This document shows, piece by piece, positions 44,096 through 51,711 of a stretch of 64,000 bases of DNA (position 1 is the first letter of the stretch; every line of letters starts with the position of its first letter). Source of the DNA: Bacteroidota bacterium. Lineage in GTDB: Bacteria; Bacteroidota; Bacteroidia; NS11-12g; UBA955. The notes under the pieces were generated by a model. The model had not been told where the DNA came from. It saw nothing but the letters and a program-made list of their open reading frames with translations, and searched no databases. The stretch lies in assembly GCA_027621365.1 (NCBI GenBank), contig JAQCBH010000007.1:32381-96380 (forward strand), given 5' to 3'. A program made the translations under genes and the position numbers.

Positions 44096-46219
44096 CTAGG
44101 GCTTTCGGCCACTCAAATTCCATCTAATACCGATAAACAAGCGCCTTCCTTGGTTGGGCGCGTAGATGTAGGCGGGATCAAAGGTCAATCCAAAAGGATT
44201 TTCCGGGCTCACGAGAGCCTTTCCATCCGAATCGAATTCTACTAGCCTATCGAAGGGATCATGGCTGCGAGCAATGAGAAACGGATTGCCCTTATTGGGT
44301 GTCCAATTCAATAGGTTCTTTGCACCGCCATAGAATTCAATCTGGCCATTAAAGGTCTTGGTGAACTGCACATTTTGAATGCTCCACCAAGGTGATTGAT
44401 CTTTTCGAGGATCCCATGGGCTAAGCAAGGGCAGTAGCATGGGGCTGTAGACATTACCGGTGTAGTCGATTGATATTCCCAAAGTGCGAATCGGGTAGGA
44501 CAAGTTCCAAGTGGCGGTGAACCTCTCCGTGAACATTTGCCGTTGGCGTTTGCCCTTATCAGAGGAAGATACGTCCATGATTGTTGCCCCCAGAGTAAAC
44601 TTGATACCAGACTTCGAAAGACATTCCGTTTGCAATGAAAGTCCTGTTGATCGAGCTGTTCCTTTGAGGTTGTCATAGATGATTTTGTTGGGATCTGTCG
44701 TTAAATCAGCGATGATTTTGTTATCGAAATGGGTATAGAAAATGGCGGCATCCACTCCAAGGAGGGTTCCATTTTGATTGTGCATTCGCTTGGTGAAATT
44801 GATAGTGCCGTTCCAAGACCTTTCCGGTTTTAATTGCGATAGAAATACAACCTTCCTCGCCCCAGTAAGGGAGGCATGGTCTTCTGTGAAAACTTGGGCA
44901 ATTCTGTATCCGTTGCCAATCCCACAGCGCAACACTTGTTGGCCATTCGGAGATTTCCATTTAAAGTTGAGCCGAGGGCTGACAATGTTTCCATGAATGG
45001 AATTCCTGTCGTAGCGAAGGCCCGTTAACAAGACTTTTCCCGTGCCCAAGTTCCATTCGTGTTGACCAAACAAACCAGGCAAATGGGTGATTTGAGCGAG
45101 GTTGAACGATTGACCTAATGAATCGAAGAGGGTTGTCACCACTGTATTGTCGTCGTAGAATGTGTAGCGATAAGTGATGCCAGCCAGAAAATGATGTTGG
45201 TTCAGGGTTTTGTTCCAAGTGCATTGAGCAAATCCCACTCGCTGTTGAGCATTGAACAACAGATTCCCGTAAGCGCTGTTCTGTTGGTGGCCATTGGCGC
45301 TGAAGCTAAGCATCACATCCTCTTGAAAAGGCAGCTGGTATTGACCAAAGAACTCCCACCGACGGGTATCGATACTTTCTCCATAAATGCTATCACTTCC
45401 TCGGAATTCAGGTGTCCACTGCTGTTGACCGCCCCAGCGTTCTTCATTCACATAGCGAGCAGCGACAGTGAGCAAACGACCCTCTCTGCGTTCCATGCTC
45501 CATTTGTTGAACAAGGATATACGGTCTTGCAGGGTGACATCGGTAAAGCCATCTGAATTGTGGTCAATGGGGTTTTGGTAGTAGAAACGGTTCAATCCTA
45601 CCAGCGAATGCAGTCTACTGCCCATTTTGGTGGCCCATCCTACATCCAAATTGCTTTCTGCCCAAGTGTTCGAAATGATGTCTACCTGAAGGGGTACGGT
45701 ATTTTCTGCTTTTTTCGTGATGATGTTGATCAGGCCCCCTACAGCCTCGCTTCCATATAGGGTAGAGGCTGGCCCTTTGATGACTTCGACACGATCAATG
45801 ATGGACTGAGGCATACTGGATAGGCCATATACGGTTGATAATCCGCTAACGATGGGCATTCCATCCACCAGAACCATGGTGTAGGGACCTTCCAGCCCAT
45901 TGATATGGACATCTCCGGTATTGCAAATGCTGCAGTTAATCTGGGGTCTCACCCCGTTGATTCCCTGCAGGGCTTCAAAGACAGATGGCGTAGGATTGGC
46001 CTTGAAATATTGGGCAGTAAAAACTTCAACAGGTACAGGATTTTCAAGTTTTGACATAGCCCTAAGAGTTCCCGTTACTACGACCTCTTCAAAAATGGAA
46101 GCCTTGGAAAGGCTGTCAGATTCCTGCGCAAAAGTGCTGTTGATCAGTCCTATTCCAAGGACCGACATCCAGCATTTGGCTCCACTGAATTGGCAAAATA
46201 GTTGTTGGATTGGGCGCAC
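44096..46219 (-). CDS. TonB-dependent receptor with CxxC plug motif
   Basis: About 707 aa. The open frame begins at TTG 46249, but GTG 46219 lies 8 nt after a consensus -7 box and is preferred. Signal peptide ends STFAQ. The TonB box/plug region starts FEEVVVTGTLRAMSKLENPVP. The plug has INCSICNTGDVHINGLEGPYTMVLVDGMP, i.e. a CxxC motif followed by the HINGLEG text of a Bacteroidota subgroup, then VEVIKGPASTLYGSEAVGGLINII. A 22-strand barrel follows. It is a metal, cofactor or siderophore receptor by family. The final residues RWNLSGRKP lack the usual terminal aromatic. Confidence 0.88.
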   Translation of the reverse strand: MRPIQQLFCQFSGAKCWMSVLGIGLINSTFAQESDSLSKASIFEEVVVTGTLRAMSKLENPVPVEVFTAQYFKANPTPSVFEALQGINGVRPQINCSICNTGDVHINGLEGPYTMVLVDGMPIVSGLSTVYGLSSMPQSIIDRVEVIKGPASTLYGSEAVGGLINIITKKAENTVPLQVDIISNTWAESNLDVGWATKMGSRLHSLVGLNRFYYQNPIDHNSDGFTDVTLQDRISLFNKWSMERREGRLLTVAARYVNEERWGGQQQWTPEFRGSDSIYGESIDTRRWEFFGQYQLPFQEDVMLSFSANGHQQNSAYGNLLFNAQQRVGFAQCTWNKTLNQHHFLAGITYRYTFYDDNTVVTTLFDSLGQSFNLAQITHLPGLFGQHEWNLGTGKVLLTGLRYDRNSIHGNIVSPRLNFKWKSPNGQQVLRCGIGNGYRIAQVFTEDHASLTGARKVVFLSQLKPERSWNGTINFTKRMHNQNGTLLGVDAAIFYTHFDNKIIADLTTDPNKIIYDNLKGTARSTGLSLQTECLSKSGIKFTLGATIMDVSSSDKGKRQRQMFTERFTATWNLSYPIRTLGISIDYTGNVYSPMLLPLLSPWDPRKDQSPWWSIQNVQFTKTFNGQIEFYGGAKNLLNWTPNKGNPFLIARSHDPFDRLVEFDSDGKALVSPENPFGLTFDPAYIYAPNQGRRLFIGIRWNLSGRKP

Positions 46220-46227
46220 TTCACGTT

Positions 46228-46235
46228 CAAAGTTA
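46228..46235 (-). promoter_or_regulatory. -7 box for the CxxC TonB receptor
   Basis: TAACTTTG on the minus strand, 8 nt before GTG 46219. Confidence 0.5.
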
Positions 46236-46252
46236 GAATAATCAAACAAAAC

Positions 46253-46270
46253 AATTAGAATATGCTAATT
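46253..46270. promoter_or_regulatory. Candidate operator at the TonB receptor promoter
   Basis: AATTAG, centre AATATG, CTAATT: a perfect 6-bp inverted repeat 17-34 bp upstream of the -7 box, over the expected -33 region. It could bind the divergent XRE regulator. The rest of the 256-bp gap to the XRE start holds one further repeat (46412-46430). Confidence 0.45.
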
Positions 46271-46411
46271 ATTTTTGGTTTGAAGCCATGAAAAGTCTTG
46301 GATCTGGGTGGAAAAGGCGACTATGGTATATGGAAATGGCAAGGGGGATCCCAGGCCATTTTTTCGCATTTTTAGAAATAATGAGGTTGCTTAGAGGAAC
46401 ACACTCAGTAA

Positions 46412-46430
46412 ATGTCGTGCAGATGTCGTG
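46412..46430. repeat. Direct repeat upstream of the XRE regulator
   Basis: ATGTCGTG twice with an 11-bp period (46412 and 46423), about 33 bp before the -7 box. Helical phasing suits autoregulation by a dimer. Confidence 0.45.
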
Positions 46431-46463
46431 TAGGAATCAGAGATGTTGAAAGTGGGCTATGGC

Positions 46464-46471
46464 TATTTTTG
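46464..46471 (+). promoter_or_regulatory. -7 box for the XRE regulator
   Basis: TATTTTTG, 4 nt before ATG 46476. Confidence 0.6.
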
Positions 46472-46475
46472 TACC

Positions 46476-46862
46476 ATGCAAATGGGCAGTGAGATCAAAA
46501 AGGCGCGAAAGCAAAAAGGGCTTACTCAAGCTGAGTTGGCGGAGCATTCTGGGTTGACCGAACGAACCATTCAACGCATAGAAAACCACGAGGTTGAACC
46601 TTCTGCATACTCATTAGGAAAGTTGAGTGTGATACTGGAAGTTGATTTCCAAAACATGAAGGACAGTATCCAAAAGAGGCAGAATTACGGGTTGTATGGC
46701 TTTGTAATTGTTTATTCGGCCGCCATGATTTTCCGAGTGTTTTCTTCTACAACAGATTGGCCCTTTTGGTGGGAGTTCATCATTTGGCTTTCGGTGATTA
46801 TAGGTGTTCTAAGTAAGCAGATCTACATTCCCTATTACCTGAAAAATTCGAAAAAAAATTAA
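46476..46862 (+). CDS. Membrane-anchored XRE-family regulator
   Basis: 128 aa from ATG 46476; an earlier in-frame ATG at 46443 lies upstream of the promoter box. Residues 4-62 are a Cro/C1-type helix-turn-helix (IKKARKQKGLTQAELAEHSG, LTERTIQRIENHEVEPS). Two hydrophobic segments follow at about 74-90 and 98-114, so it is a DNA-binding domain fixed to the membrane. Divergent from the TonB receptor, which is its most likely target. Confidence 0.85.
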   Translation: MQMGSEIKKARKQKGLTQAELAEHSGLTERTIQRIENHEVEPSAYSLGKLSVILEVDFQNMKDSIQKRQNYGLYGFVIVYSAAMIFRVFSSTTDWPFWWEFIIWLSVIIGVLSKQIYIPYYLKNSKKN

Positions 46863-46934
46863 ACTGCGTGTTTTCTGTGGTGGTACTGCCATTGAACGTT
46901 CGCGGTAATAACTAGCTGATATTTCTTCAAGAGC
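46863..46934. other. Start of 426-bp gene-free region
   Basis: From the XRE stop to tRNA-Leu (46863-47288) there is no gene. These first 72 bases hold no clear signal or terminator. The rest holds the 86-bp repeat array, a GCGC-rich segment and the inverted repeats listed next. Confidence 0.6.
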
Positions 46935-47157
46935 AGACAGGATTGCCTCGGCGGCGAAGCCGCCTGATGCTATACCCGAATGAACCTCTGTTATCGCTAA
47001 GGTGAATTACCAGGAAGATTAGACAGGATTGCCTCGGCGGCTGCGCCGCCTGATGCTGTTTTCGAATGAAGCTGTGTTATTGGTAAGGACAACAATCTGT
47101 GAGATTAGACAGGATTGCCTCGGCGGCTAAGCCGCCTCAGCGAACCTGTTAGGCCGA
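46935..47157. repeat. 86-bp tandem repeat, two and a half copies
   Basis: Copies start at 46935, 47021 and 47107, an exact 86-bp period. Each opens AGACAGGATTGCCTC and contains a hairpin GGCGGC-N3-GCCGCC whose loop differs (GAA, TGC, TAA) while the stem is fixed. Copies 1 and 2 also share GAATGAA..CT.TGTTAT.G.TAAGG further on. Copy 3 is cut after about 38 bases. There is no open reading frame across the array. Confidence 0.9.
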
Positions 47158-47192
47158 ATTCCGAGCCCAAAGCCACCGCGCTTTCGCGCCGT

Positions 47193-47255
47193 GCTTTTTT
47201 CATTCCCTTTGGCTTGCTCACACGGGGTGTGGCTCGCGTCGGGAATGAAAAAAGC
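47193..47255. repeat. Large inverted repeat overlapping the tRNA-Leu terminator
   Basis: Perfect 15-bp arms GCTTTTTTCATTCCC and GGGAATGAAAAAAGC, separated by about 33 bp that hold a smaller CACAC/GTGTG pairing. The right arm shares its A-tract and GC with the terminator, so the two hairpins cannot form together. Confidence 0.75.
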
Positions 47256-47275
47256 CCTTGGCCATAGCCAAGGGC
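47248..47275 (-). terminator. Terminator of tRNA-Leu
   Basis: On the minus strand: GCCCTTGGC, loop TATG, GCCAAGGGC, then six T. Nine-pair stem, 14 bp after the tRNA. Confidence 0.9.
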
Positions 47276-47288
47276 TTTGTGTTCTTAG

Positions 47289-47370
47289 TGCCCAGAACAG
47301 GACTCGAACCTGCACGCTTTGCGGCGCTGCCACCTGAAGACAGTGCGTCTACCAATTTCGCCATCTGGGC
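47289..47370 (-). tRNA. tRNA-Leu (CAG)
   Basis: Class II tRNA. Acceptor arms GCCCAGA and TCTGGGC, D-arm with AAATTGGTAGACGC, anticodon stem CTGTC/GGCAG with loop TTCAGGT (CAG), long variable arm CGCCGCAAAGCG and T-arm AGGTTCGAGTCCT. Discriminator A. CCA is not encoded. Confidence 0.95.
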
Positions 47371-47396
47371 AAGCGACAACCTTTCGGTTGGGGTGG

Positions 47397-47404
47397 CAAA
47401 TATA
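47397..47404 (-). promoter_or_regulatory. -7 box of tRNA-Leu
   Basis: TATATTTG on the minus strand, full consensus, followed by a short leader with hairpin CAACC-GAAA-GGTTG just before the mature tRNA. Confidence 0.6.
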
Positions 47405-47483
47405 CAAAGGAATTGACTTGGATTAGGCGATTTCATTCATCATGAAAAGAGCTTGTCAATTCTGTAAATTGCTGGCGAGATTC

Positions 47484-47939
47484 ATGTCCAAATCAGCCTT
47501 CATCGCCAGTAGAGTTCACGCTCTGTTTTTTGGTCCCAACTGGACTGAAACCAGTTTGTCAGAGTTGATACAGAACCACACGTTTGCTCAGTTTTTAAAT
47601 ACGAAATTGGGAAGGAATTCAGCCGCAGCCGTCTTGTTTCATATTCATTACTATCAGCGAGCGCAATTGACTGTGCTTCAAGGAGGCCCTTTACACGCAA
47701 AAGACTCTGAGAGTTTTGATCATCCCAAATGGGAAGATGAATCAGATTGGTTACCGTTTGTTTCAACGGTCATTGATACCGGTAGGGAATTGGAATTAAA
47801 AATGGCTCAAATGCCGGAGTCCGTATGGTCAGAACCCTTCGTCAAAGCCGAATACGGCAGCTATGAAGTCAACCTATTTGGCATGTTGGAACACAGCTAT
47901 TACCACTTCGGGCAACTCAGGCTGGCAATGAAGCCTTAA
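47484..47939 (+). CDS. DinB-like putative metal-dependent protein
   Basis: 151 aa from ATG 47484; ATG 47442 is an alternative that adds 14 Cys-rich residues. The layout is a four-helix bundle of DinB/YfiT type, with His in AVLFHIHYYQRA and EHSYYHFGQLRLAM near the end, the usual divalent-metal ligands. Family members act as thiol S-transferases or hydrolases; no substrate can be assigned. It shares TTAA with the convergent AsmA gene. Confidence 0.75.
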   Translation: MSKSAFIASRVHALFFGPNWTETSLSELIQNHTFAQFLNTKLGRNSAAAVLFHIHYYQRAQLTVLQGGPLHAKDSESFDHPKWEDESDWLPFVSTVIDTGRELELKMAQMPESVWSEPFVKAEYGSYEVNLFGMLEHSYYHFGQLRLAMKP

Positions 47940-50746
47940 CCCGCCTTTTCTTCAGCGGCCTTGATGACAGCATCGGCCTTTAGCGAGGCTTCCATTTCCA
48001 AGGCGTTGGCTTTTTCATTGGCATCGGCTTCCAATTTGGCTGCGGCCTCGATGGCTTTTTCACGAGCGGCCTTAGCTTTTTTATCGGTCTCTTTGACCGC
48101 CTTTTCGCCGGCCTTTTGAGCAGCGGCTTTGGCCAAGGGGTTGCCCGCTTGAGAGACCAATAAATCAGCCTGTTTTTGAGCCTCGTTCATGGCGGTCTCA
48201 TAGGCTTTTTCAGCTAGTGATCTCTGCTTGTCGGCCAAGGCAGAAGCCTCACTGCGAATGCGGTCGGCTTGTTTAGAGGCCTCGGCTTTGATGCGATCGG
48301 CCTCTTTTCGGGCGGCGTTTAGGGCTTCATTGACGACTTGGTCTTTCTTTTCCTTGGCCTGGTCAACATAGGGTTGAGCCATTTGAATACCCAGGGCCTT
48401 AAAATCTACTTTCATAACCGGATCTGCGGTAGTGCCACCAATGAAGAACGGAAGGGTCTTGCCTTTGTAGCGTATGGTACCACCAAAGGCTAAGCTGTGA
48501 TCCAAGCCCACGGCTCCTTTTACGCTCATGAGTGCGCCTTCAGGCATGGTCAATTTGAGGGAATCTTTCATGGCCAGTTTACCTTGAACGATTTCGAATC
48601 CGACCTTGGTGGGGCTCAATTGCCAAGCACTAGCGTTCAACTTCAAAGGTTCGGTAGCGGTGGCCATCCATTTAGGTACATTCAGCATGCCTTTAAACAA
48701 TTCGAATACCCCATTGGCATTTGTGCTTGAAAAGTCAGGCTGCATGTCAGGTGTCAGGTTGGAGCTGAGGTTAAAGCCCAAGTTGGCCAAGCCATCAATA
48801 TTCTTCAATATGGGGGCATAAGACTGTATCAAACTCAAGTGTTCGGCCAGGGCTGAGGGGTTGATCTTGAGAATATTCAATCCAAGAGCGGCTTCTGGTT
48901 TTCCTCCTAAAGCATACGCGTAGCGGGTGTTGTTCAAACTGAATTGGCTGCCCATCCATTCTGCACTCAATGGGTTGATAGTCAATGTGCCGTCTTGCAA
49001 ACGAATATCGGCTTGGCAGTTTTCCAGTTCGTAGGAGTCGTAAACGAGTTTATCGATGGTGGCTTTGGCTACCAAGTCCAAATTCTTAGGGAGAACGGGC
49101 AGAGCGGAAGCCGTGTCAGGTTCGACACGACCAGCCAATGCTCCGTCTTCGGCTTGTGCTTCCGATACAGTTGCACCAGGCTCAGTTGTGCTCGAAAGAG
49201 CAGCCATCCATTCATTGGCATCGATGCTCTTGCTAACCATGTTCAATCGACCGTGCAGGGTCTCGTCGTTGAGCATGTAACCCAAGGCGTTGGACACCTG
49301 AGCCGAGCCTTGCAAACGGCTTTTGCCCCAGGTCATGTCCAGTGATGATAAATCAAATTGTTTAGGATTCAAACTAGCCTTCAATTCGGTCAACGCAAAT
49401 GCCAAACCTGAATACTGGGTCTGAATGCCCTTGGCTTCCAAACTTCCTTCTGCTTTTAAGTCGGCGACAGCCCCTGAGTTGAGCTCGCTGTAATGCCCAT
49501 CAAAAGATGCGTGAATGGCTAGCCATCCCTTTAGGTCTTTGGCTTCGGTAGGCAGGAACTGAGACCACTTGGATAGGTCGGTTTCCACATCCATTTTGCC
49601 CTTGGCATAGGGATTGGATTCAGGGTGGCTCATGTACAACCGCATGCCGAAAGGGCTGCCGTTGAGGTTCAAGGCCAATTGTTTCAATTCGACGATGGAA
49701 TGGTCCACAATGCCGTCGGCGTTTTCAAAGTGAAAGTCTACTTGAATGCCGTTTACCGCACCAGGTAAACCCGGATATTGGACTGAGGCATTCTCTACGA
49801 GCAATTTTAAATCGGTAGCCGGCATCAAATCATCGGTCATTTGGCCTTTCAGGGCCAATGAAAAGGCTGCTTTTCCAGAGGTCTTTACACCAGAAAAATC
49901 TTTTATGTAGGCTCCAGGAACCGCTGACAAATAGGCTTTGAAATTACTGCCTTTGGCCTCTGCAGCGATATCCATGTCAATGTTGTTCTCGTTCAATTGC
50001 ACCCATCCTTTGGCGGTTAAGGGCAGTTCATTCAACAGAATTTCTTTTACGTCAAATCCAAAGCGGAACTTGTCCATGTCCATGTTTAAGACGGTTTCGG
50101 TTTGTACGGCTACCGATTGAAGAAGGGTCATGCCTCCGTAAGACATGTCCAGACTTTTGCAACTAAGTTCCGTTTCGAGATCAAATTGTACATCTTCCAT
50201 TGCACCCGAAGCCAAAAGATCCAAGCCTTTCAATGCCATATGGTAGTCCATAGTAGCGTCGTCATAAACCAGGCTAGTATTGTTCATGGTAATTCGTTGC
50301 AGAGACAATGACACTGGGGCGCCTGTGGTGGTATCAATGGCTCCTGTGTCGGGCATAGTGATGTCGTAATTGGCCTTGCCGCTTTCTAAATAGACGATGT
50401 GAGTGCGTAGTCCCTCGGTTTGGATGCTACCGATCTCATAGTGATCGGAAAACAAAGACTTGAGGTTGATGGTCAATTGAAGTTCGTCGGCGTGCAACAA
50501 TTCAACGCCATCAAAAGAGTCTTGCCCTACAATATTCAGATCCTGAACACCTACACTGACGTTGGGGAATTGGCGCAAGAAACTCAAGTGCAAATTGGGA
50601 TCAAATGACAGGTCGGCTTGTAAGTTTTGATTCGCAGATTTTGTAACCGCTTCTACGATTTTCCCCTTGAACAGCAAAGGCAACAGAAGCAGCAATAAAA
50701 ACAGGGTAGCTAGGCTGAGGCTCAGGCGAACGATCCACTTTTTCAT
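47936..50746 (-). CDS. AsmA-family envelope protein with Ala/Lys/Glu-rich tail
   Basis: 936 aa. One N-terminal membrane helix (about 6-26), an AsmA-type region (residues 40-190: FPNVSVGVQDLNIVG, LTINLKSLFSDHYEIGSI), long beta-rich repeats, and the AsmA C-terminal block near 720-790 (LKLNASAWQLSPTKVGFEIVQGKLAM). AsmA proteins form bridges that move phospholipid to the outer membrane. The last 140 residues are an Ala/Lys/Glu/Asp heptad-like coiled coil (EADRIKAEASKQADRIRSEA) that is unusual for the family. Confidence 0.85.
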   Translation of the reverse strand: MKKWIVRLSLSLATLFLLLLLLPLLFKGKIVEAVTKSANQNLQADLSFDPNLHLSFLRQFPNVSVGVQDLNIVGQDSFDGVELLHADELQLTINLKSLFSDHYEIGSIQTEGLRTHIVYLESGKANYDITMPDTGAIDTTTGAPVSLSLQRITMNNTSLVYDDATMDYHMALKGLDLLASGAMEDVQFDLETELSCKSLDMSYGGMTLLQSVAVQTETVLNMDMDKFRFGFDVKEILLNELPLTAKGWVQLNENNIDMDIAAEAKGSNFKAYLSAVPGAYIKDFSGVKTSGKAAFSLALKGQMTDDLMPATDLKLLVENASVQYPGLPGAVNGIQVDFHFENADGIVDHSIVELKQLALNLNGSPFGMRLYMSHPESNPYAKGKMDVETDLSKWSQFLPTEAKDLKGWLAIHASFDGHYSELNSGAVADLKAEGSLEAKGIQTQYSGLAFALTELKASLNPKQFDLSSLDMTWGKSRLQGSAQVSNALGYMLNDETLHGRLNMVSKSIDANEWMAALSSTTEPGATVSEAQAEDGALAGRVEPDTASALPVLPKNLDLVAKATIDKLVYDSYELENCQADIRLQDGTLTINPLSAEWMGSQFSLNNTRYAYALGGKPEAALGLNILKINPSALAEHLSLIQSYAPILKNIDGLANLGFNLSSNLTPDMQPDFSSTNANGVFELFKGMLNVPKWMATATEPLKLNASAWQLSPTKVGFEIVQGKLAMKDSLKLTMPEGALMSVKGAVGLDHSLAFGGTIRYKGKTLPFFIGGTTADPVMKVDFKALGIQMAQPYVDQAKEKKDQVVNEALNAARKEADRIKAEASKQADRIRSEASALADKQRSLAEKAYETAMNEAQKQADLLVSQAGNPLAKAAAQKAGEKAVKETDKKAKAAREKAIEAAAKLEADANEKANALEMEASLKADAVIKAAEEKAG

Positions 50747-50820
50747 AAATAATTCACAATTCTACAGCAAAGGCTGGGCCCTTTTTTTGCGATTACTCCA
50801 AAAACCGCCCAAGGGCGAGA

Positions 50821-51702
50821 TTATTTTCTGCTTTTTCTGAATTCTTCAGGGGTAACACCCGCGTGTTTTTTGAAAAATCGCACGAAATAACTGTTGTCTT
50901 CGAAGCGCAGCAACGAGGCGATTTCCGATACGTAGCGGTCGGAGTTGATCAACATTCGTTTGGCCTCCAACACGACGCGGTCTCGAATGAGGTCTCCGGC
51001 TGAACGACCCAATACCTGTTGGGTCAGGGCGTTCAAATGATTGGGCGATATATAGAGAAGTTCGGCGTAATCGCGAGGCAAACGTCGAGTGGTGTAATGG
51101 GCGTCAATCAACAATTCGAACTGTTGAACAACGGCCCGAGCATGGTTCAAGGGGCTTTCGCCTGAATCAGGGAACAAATACCGAGAACTTTCGCTCAATA
51201 GCTGTACCGTGTATGCTCGAATCAAATCCAGGCGAAAGGATCCAATGCCATTGTATTCGGTCAGGAGCTTTTCAAACAACTGCCCAAATTCGAATTGCAG
51301 TGTCTCAGGTAAGGAAAATACTTGTTCCCGCCCCAACCTTCCGAACAATGGGAATTGAGCCAAATACGAGGGTCTCAGAAAGACTGCCGAAAAGAAGGAA
51401 TCGCTGAAGTTTAGAATGTATCCGCGGGCATGGTCATGGAAGTCCCAAGTGTGCACCTGGCCTTTGGCCATGAAATAGATTTGGCCCTTTGATGCCGAGT
51501 GATGTTGAAAGTCTAGGGTATGGCTTCCGCTGTCTTCGGTGAAGTAGACGATTTGGTAAAATTCATGACGATGCGGGAACACAAGCCCAGGCCCGTGATC
51601 CCGCATGAAGTCTTCCAGGCGAACTACAACCAACTCTTGCAGGGAATTCCCATGCCCGAGCAGGTGGCAGATGTCAACAGATAGAATCGACTTGTGCGGC
51701 AC
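50821..51702 (-). CDS. AraC-family transcriptional regulator
   Basis: 293 aa from GTG 51702, supported by TAACTTCG 4 nt upstream. N-terminal cupin-like sensing domain (FPHRHEFYQIVYF, HTLDFQHHS); C-terminal AraC double HTH at about 195-293 (NHLNALTQQVLGRSAGDLI, NSYFVRFFKKHAGVTPEEFR). It starts 9 bp after the sqr stop, so it likely responds to the same condition. Confidence 0.92.
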   Translation of the reverse strand: MPHKSILSVDICHLLGHGNSLQELVVVRLEDFMRDHGPGLVFPHRHEFYQIVYFTEDSGSHTLDFQHHSASKGQIYFMAKGQVHTWDFHDHARGYILNFSDSFFSAVFLRPSYLAQFPLFGRLGREQVFSLPETLQFEFGQLFEKLLTEYNGIGSFRLDLIRAYTVQLLSESSRYLFPDSGESPLNHARAVVQQFELLIDAHYTTRRLPRDYAELLYISPNHLNALTQQVLGRSAGDLIRDRVVLEAKRMLINSDRYVSEIASLLRFEDNSYFVRFFKKHAGVTPEEFRKSRK

Positions 51703-51711
51703 AAGCCGAAG

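Noticed and set aside
46935..47157. CRISPR array
   Set aside because: Units are 86 bp with conserved sequence throughout, only two and a half copies, and no spacers or cas genes.
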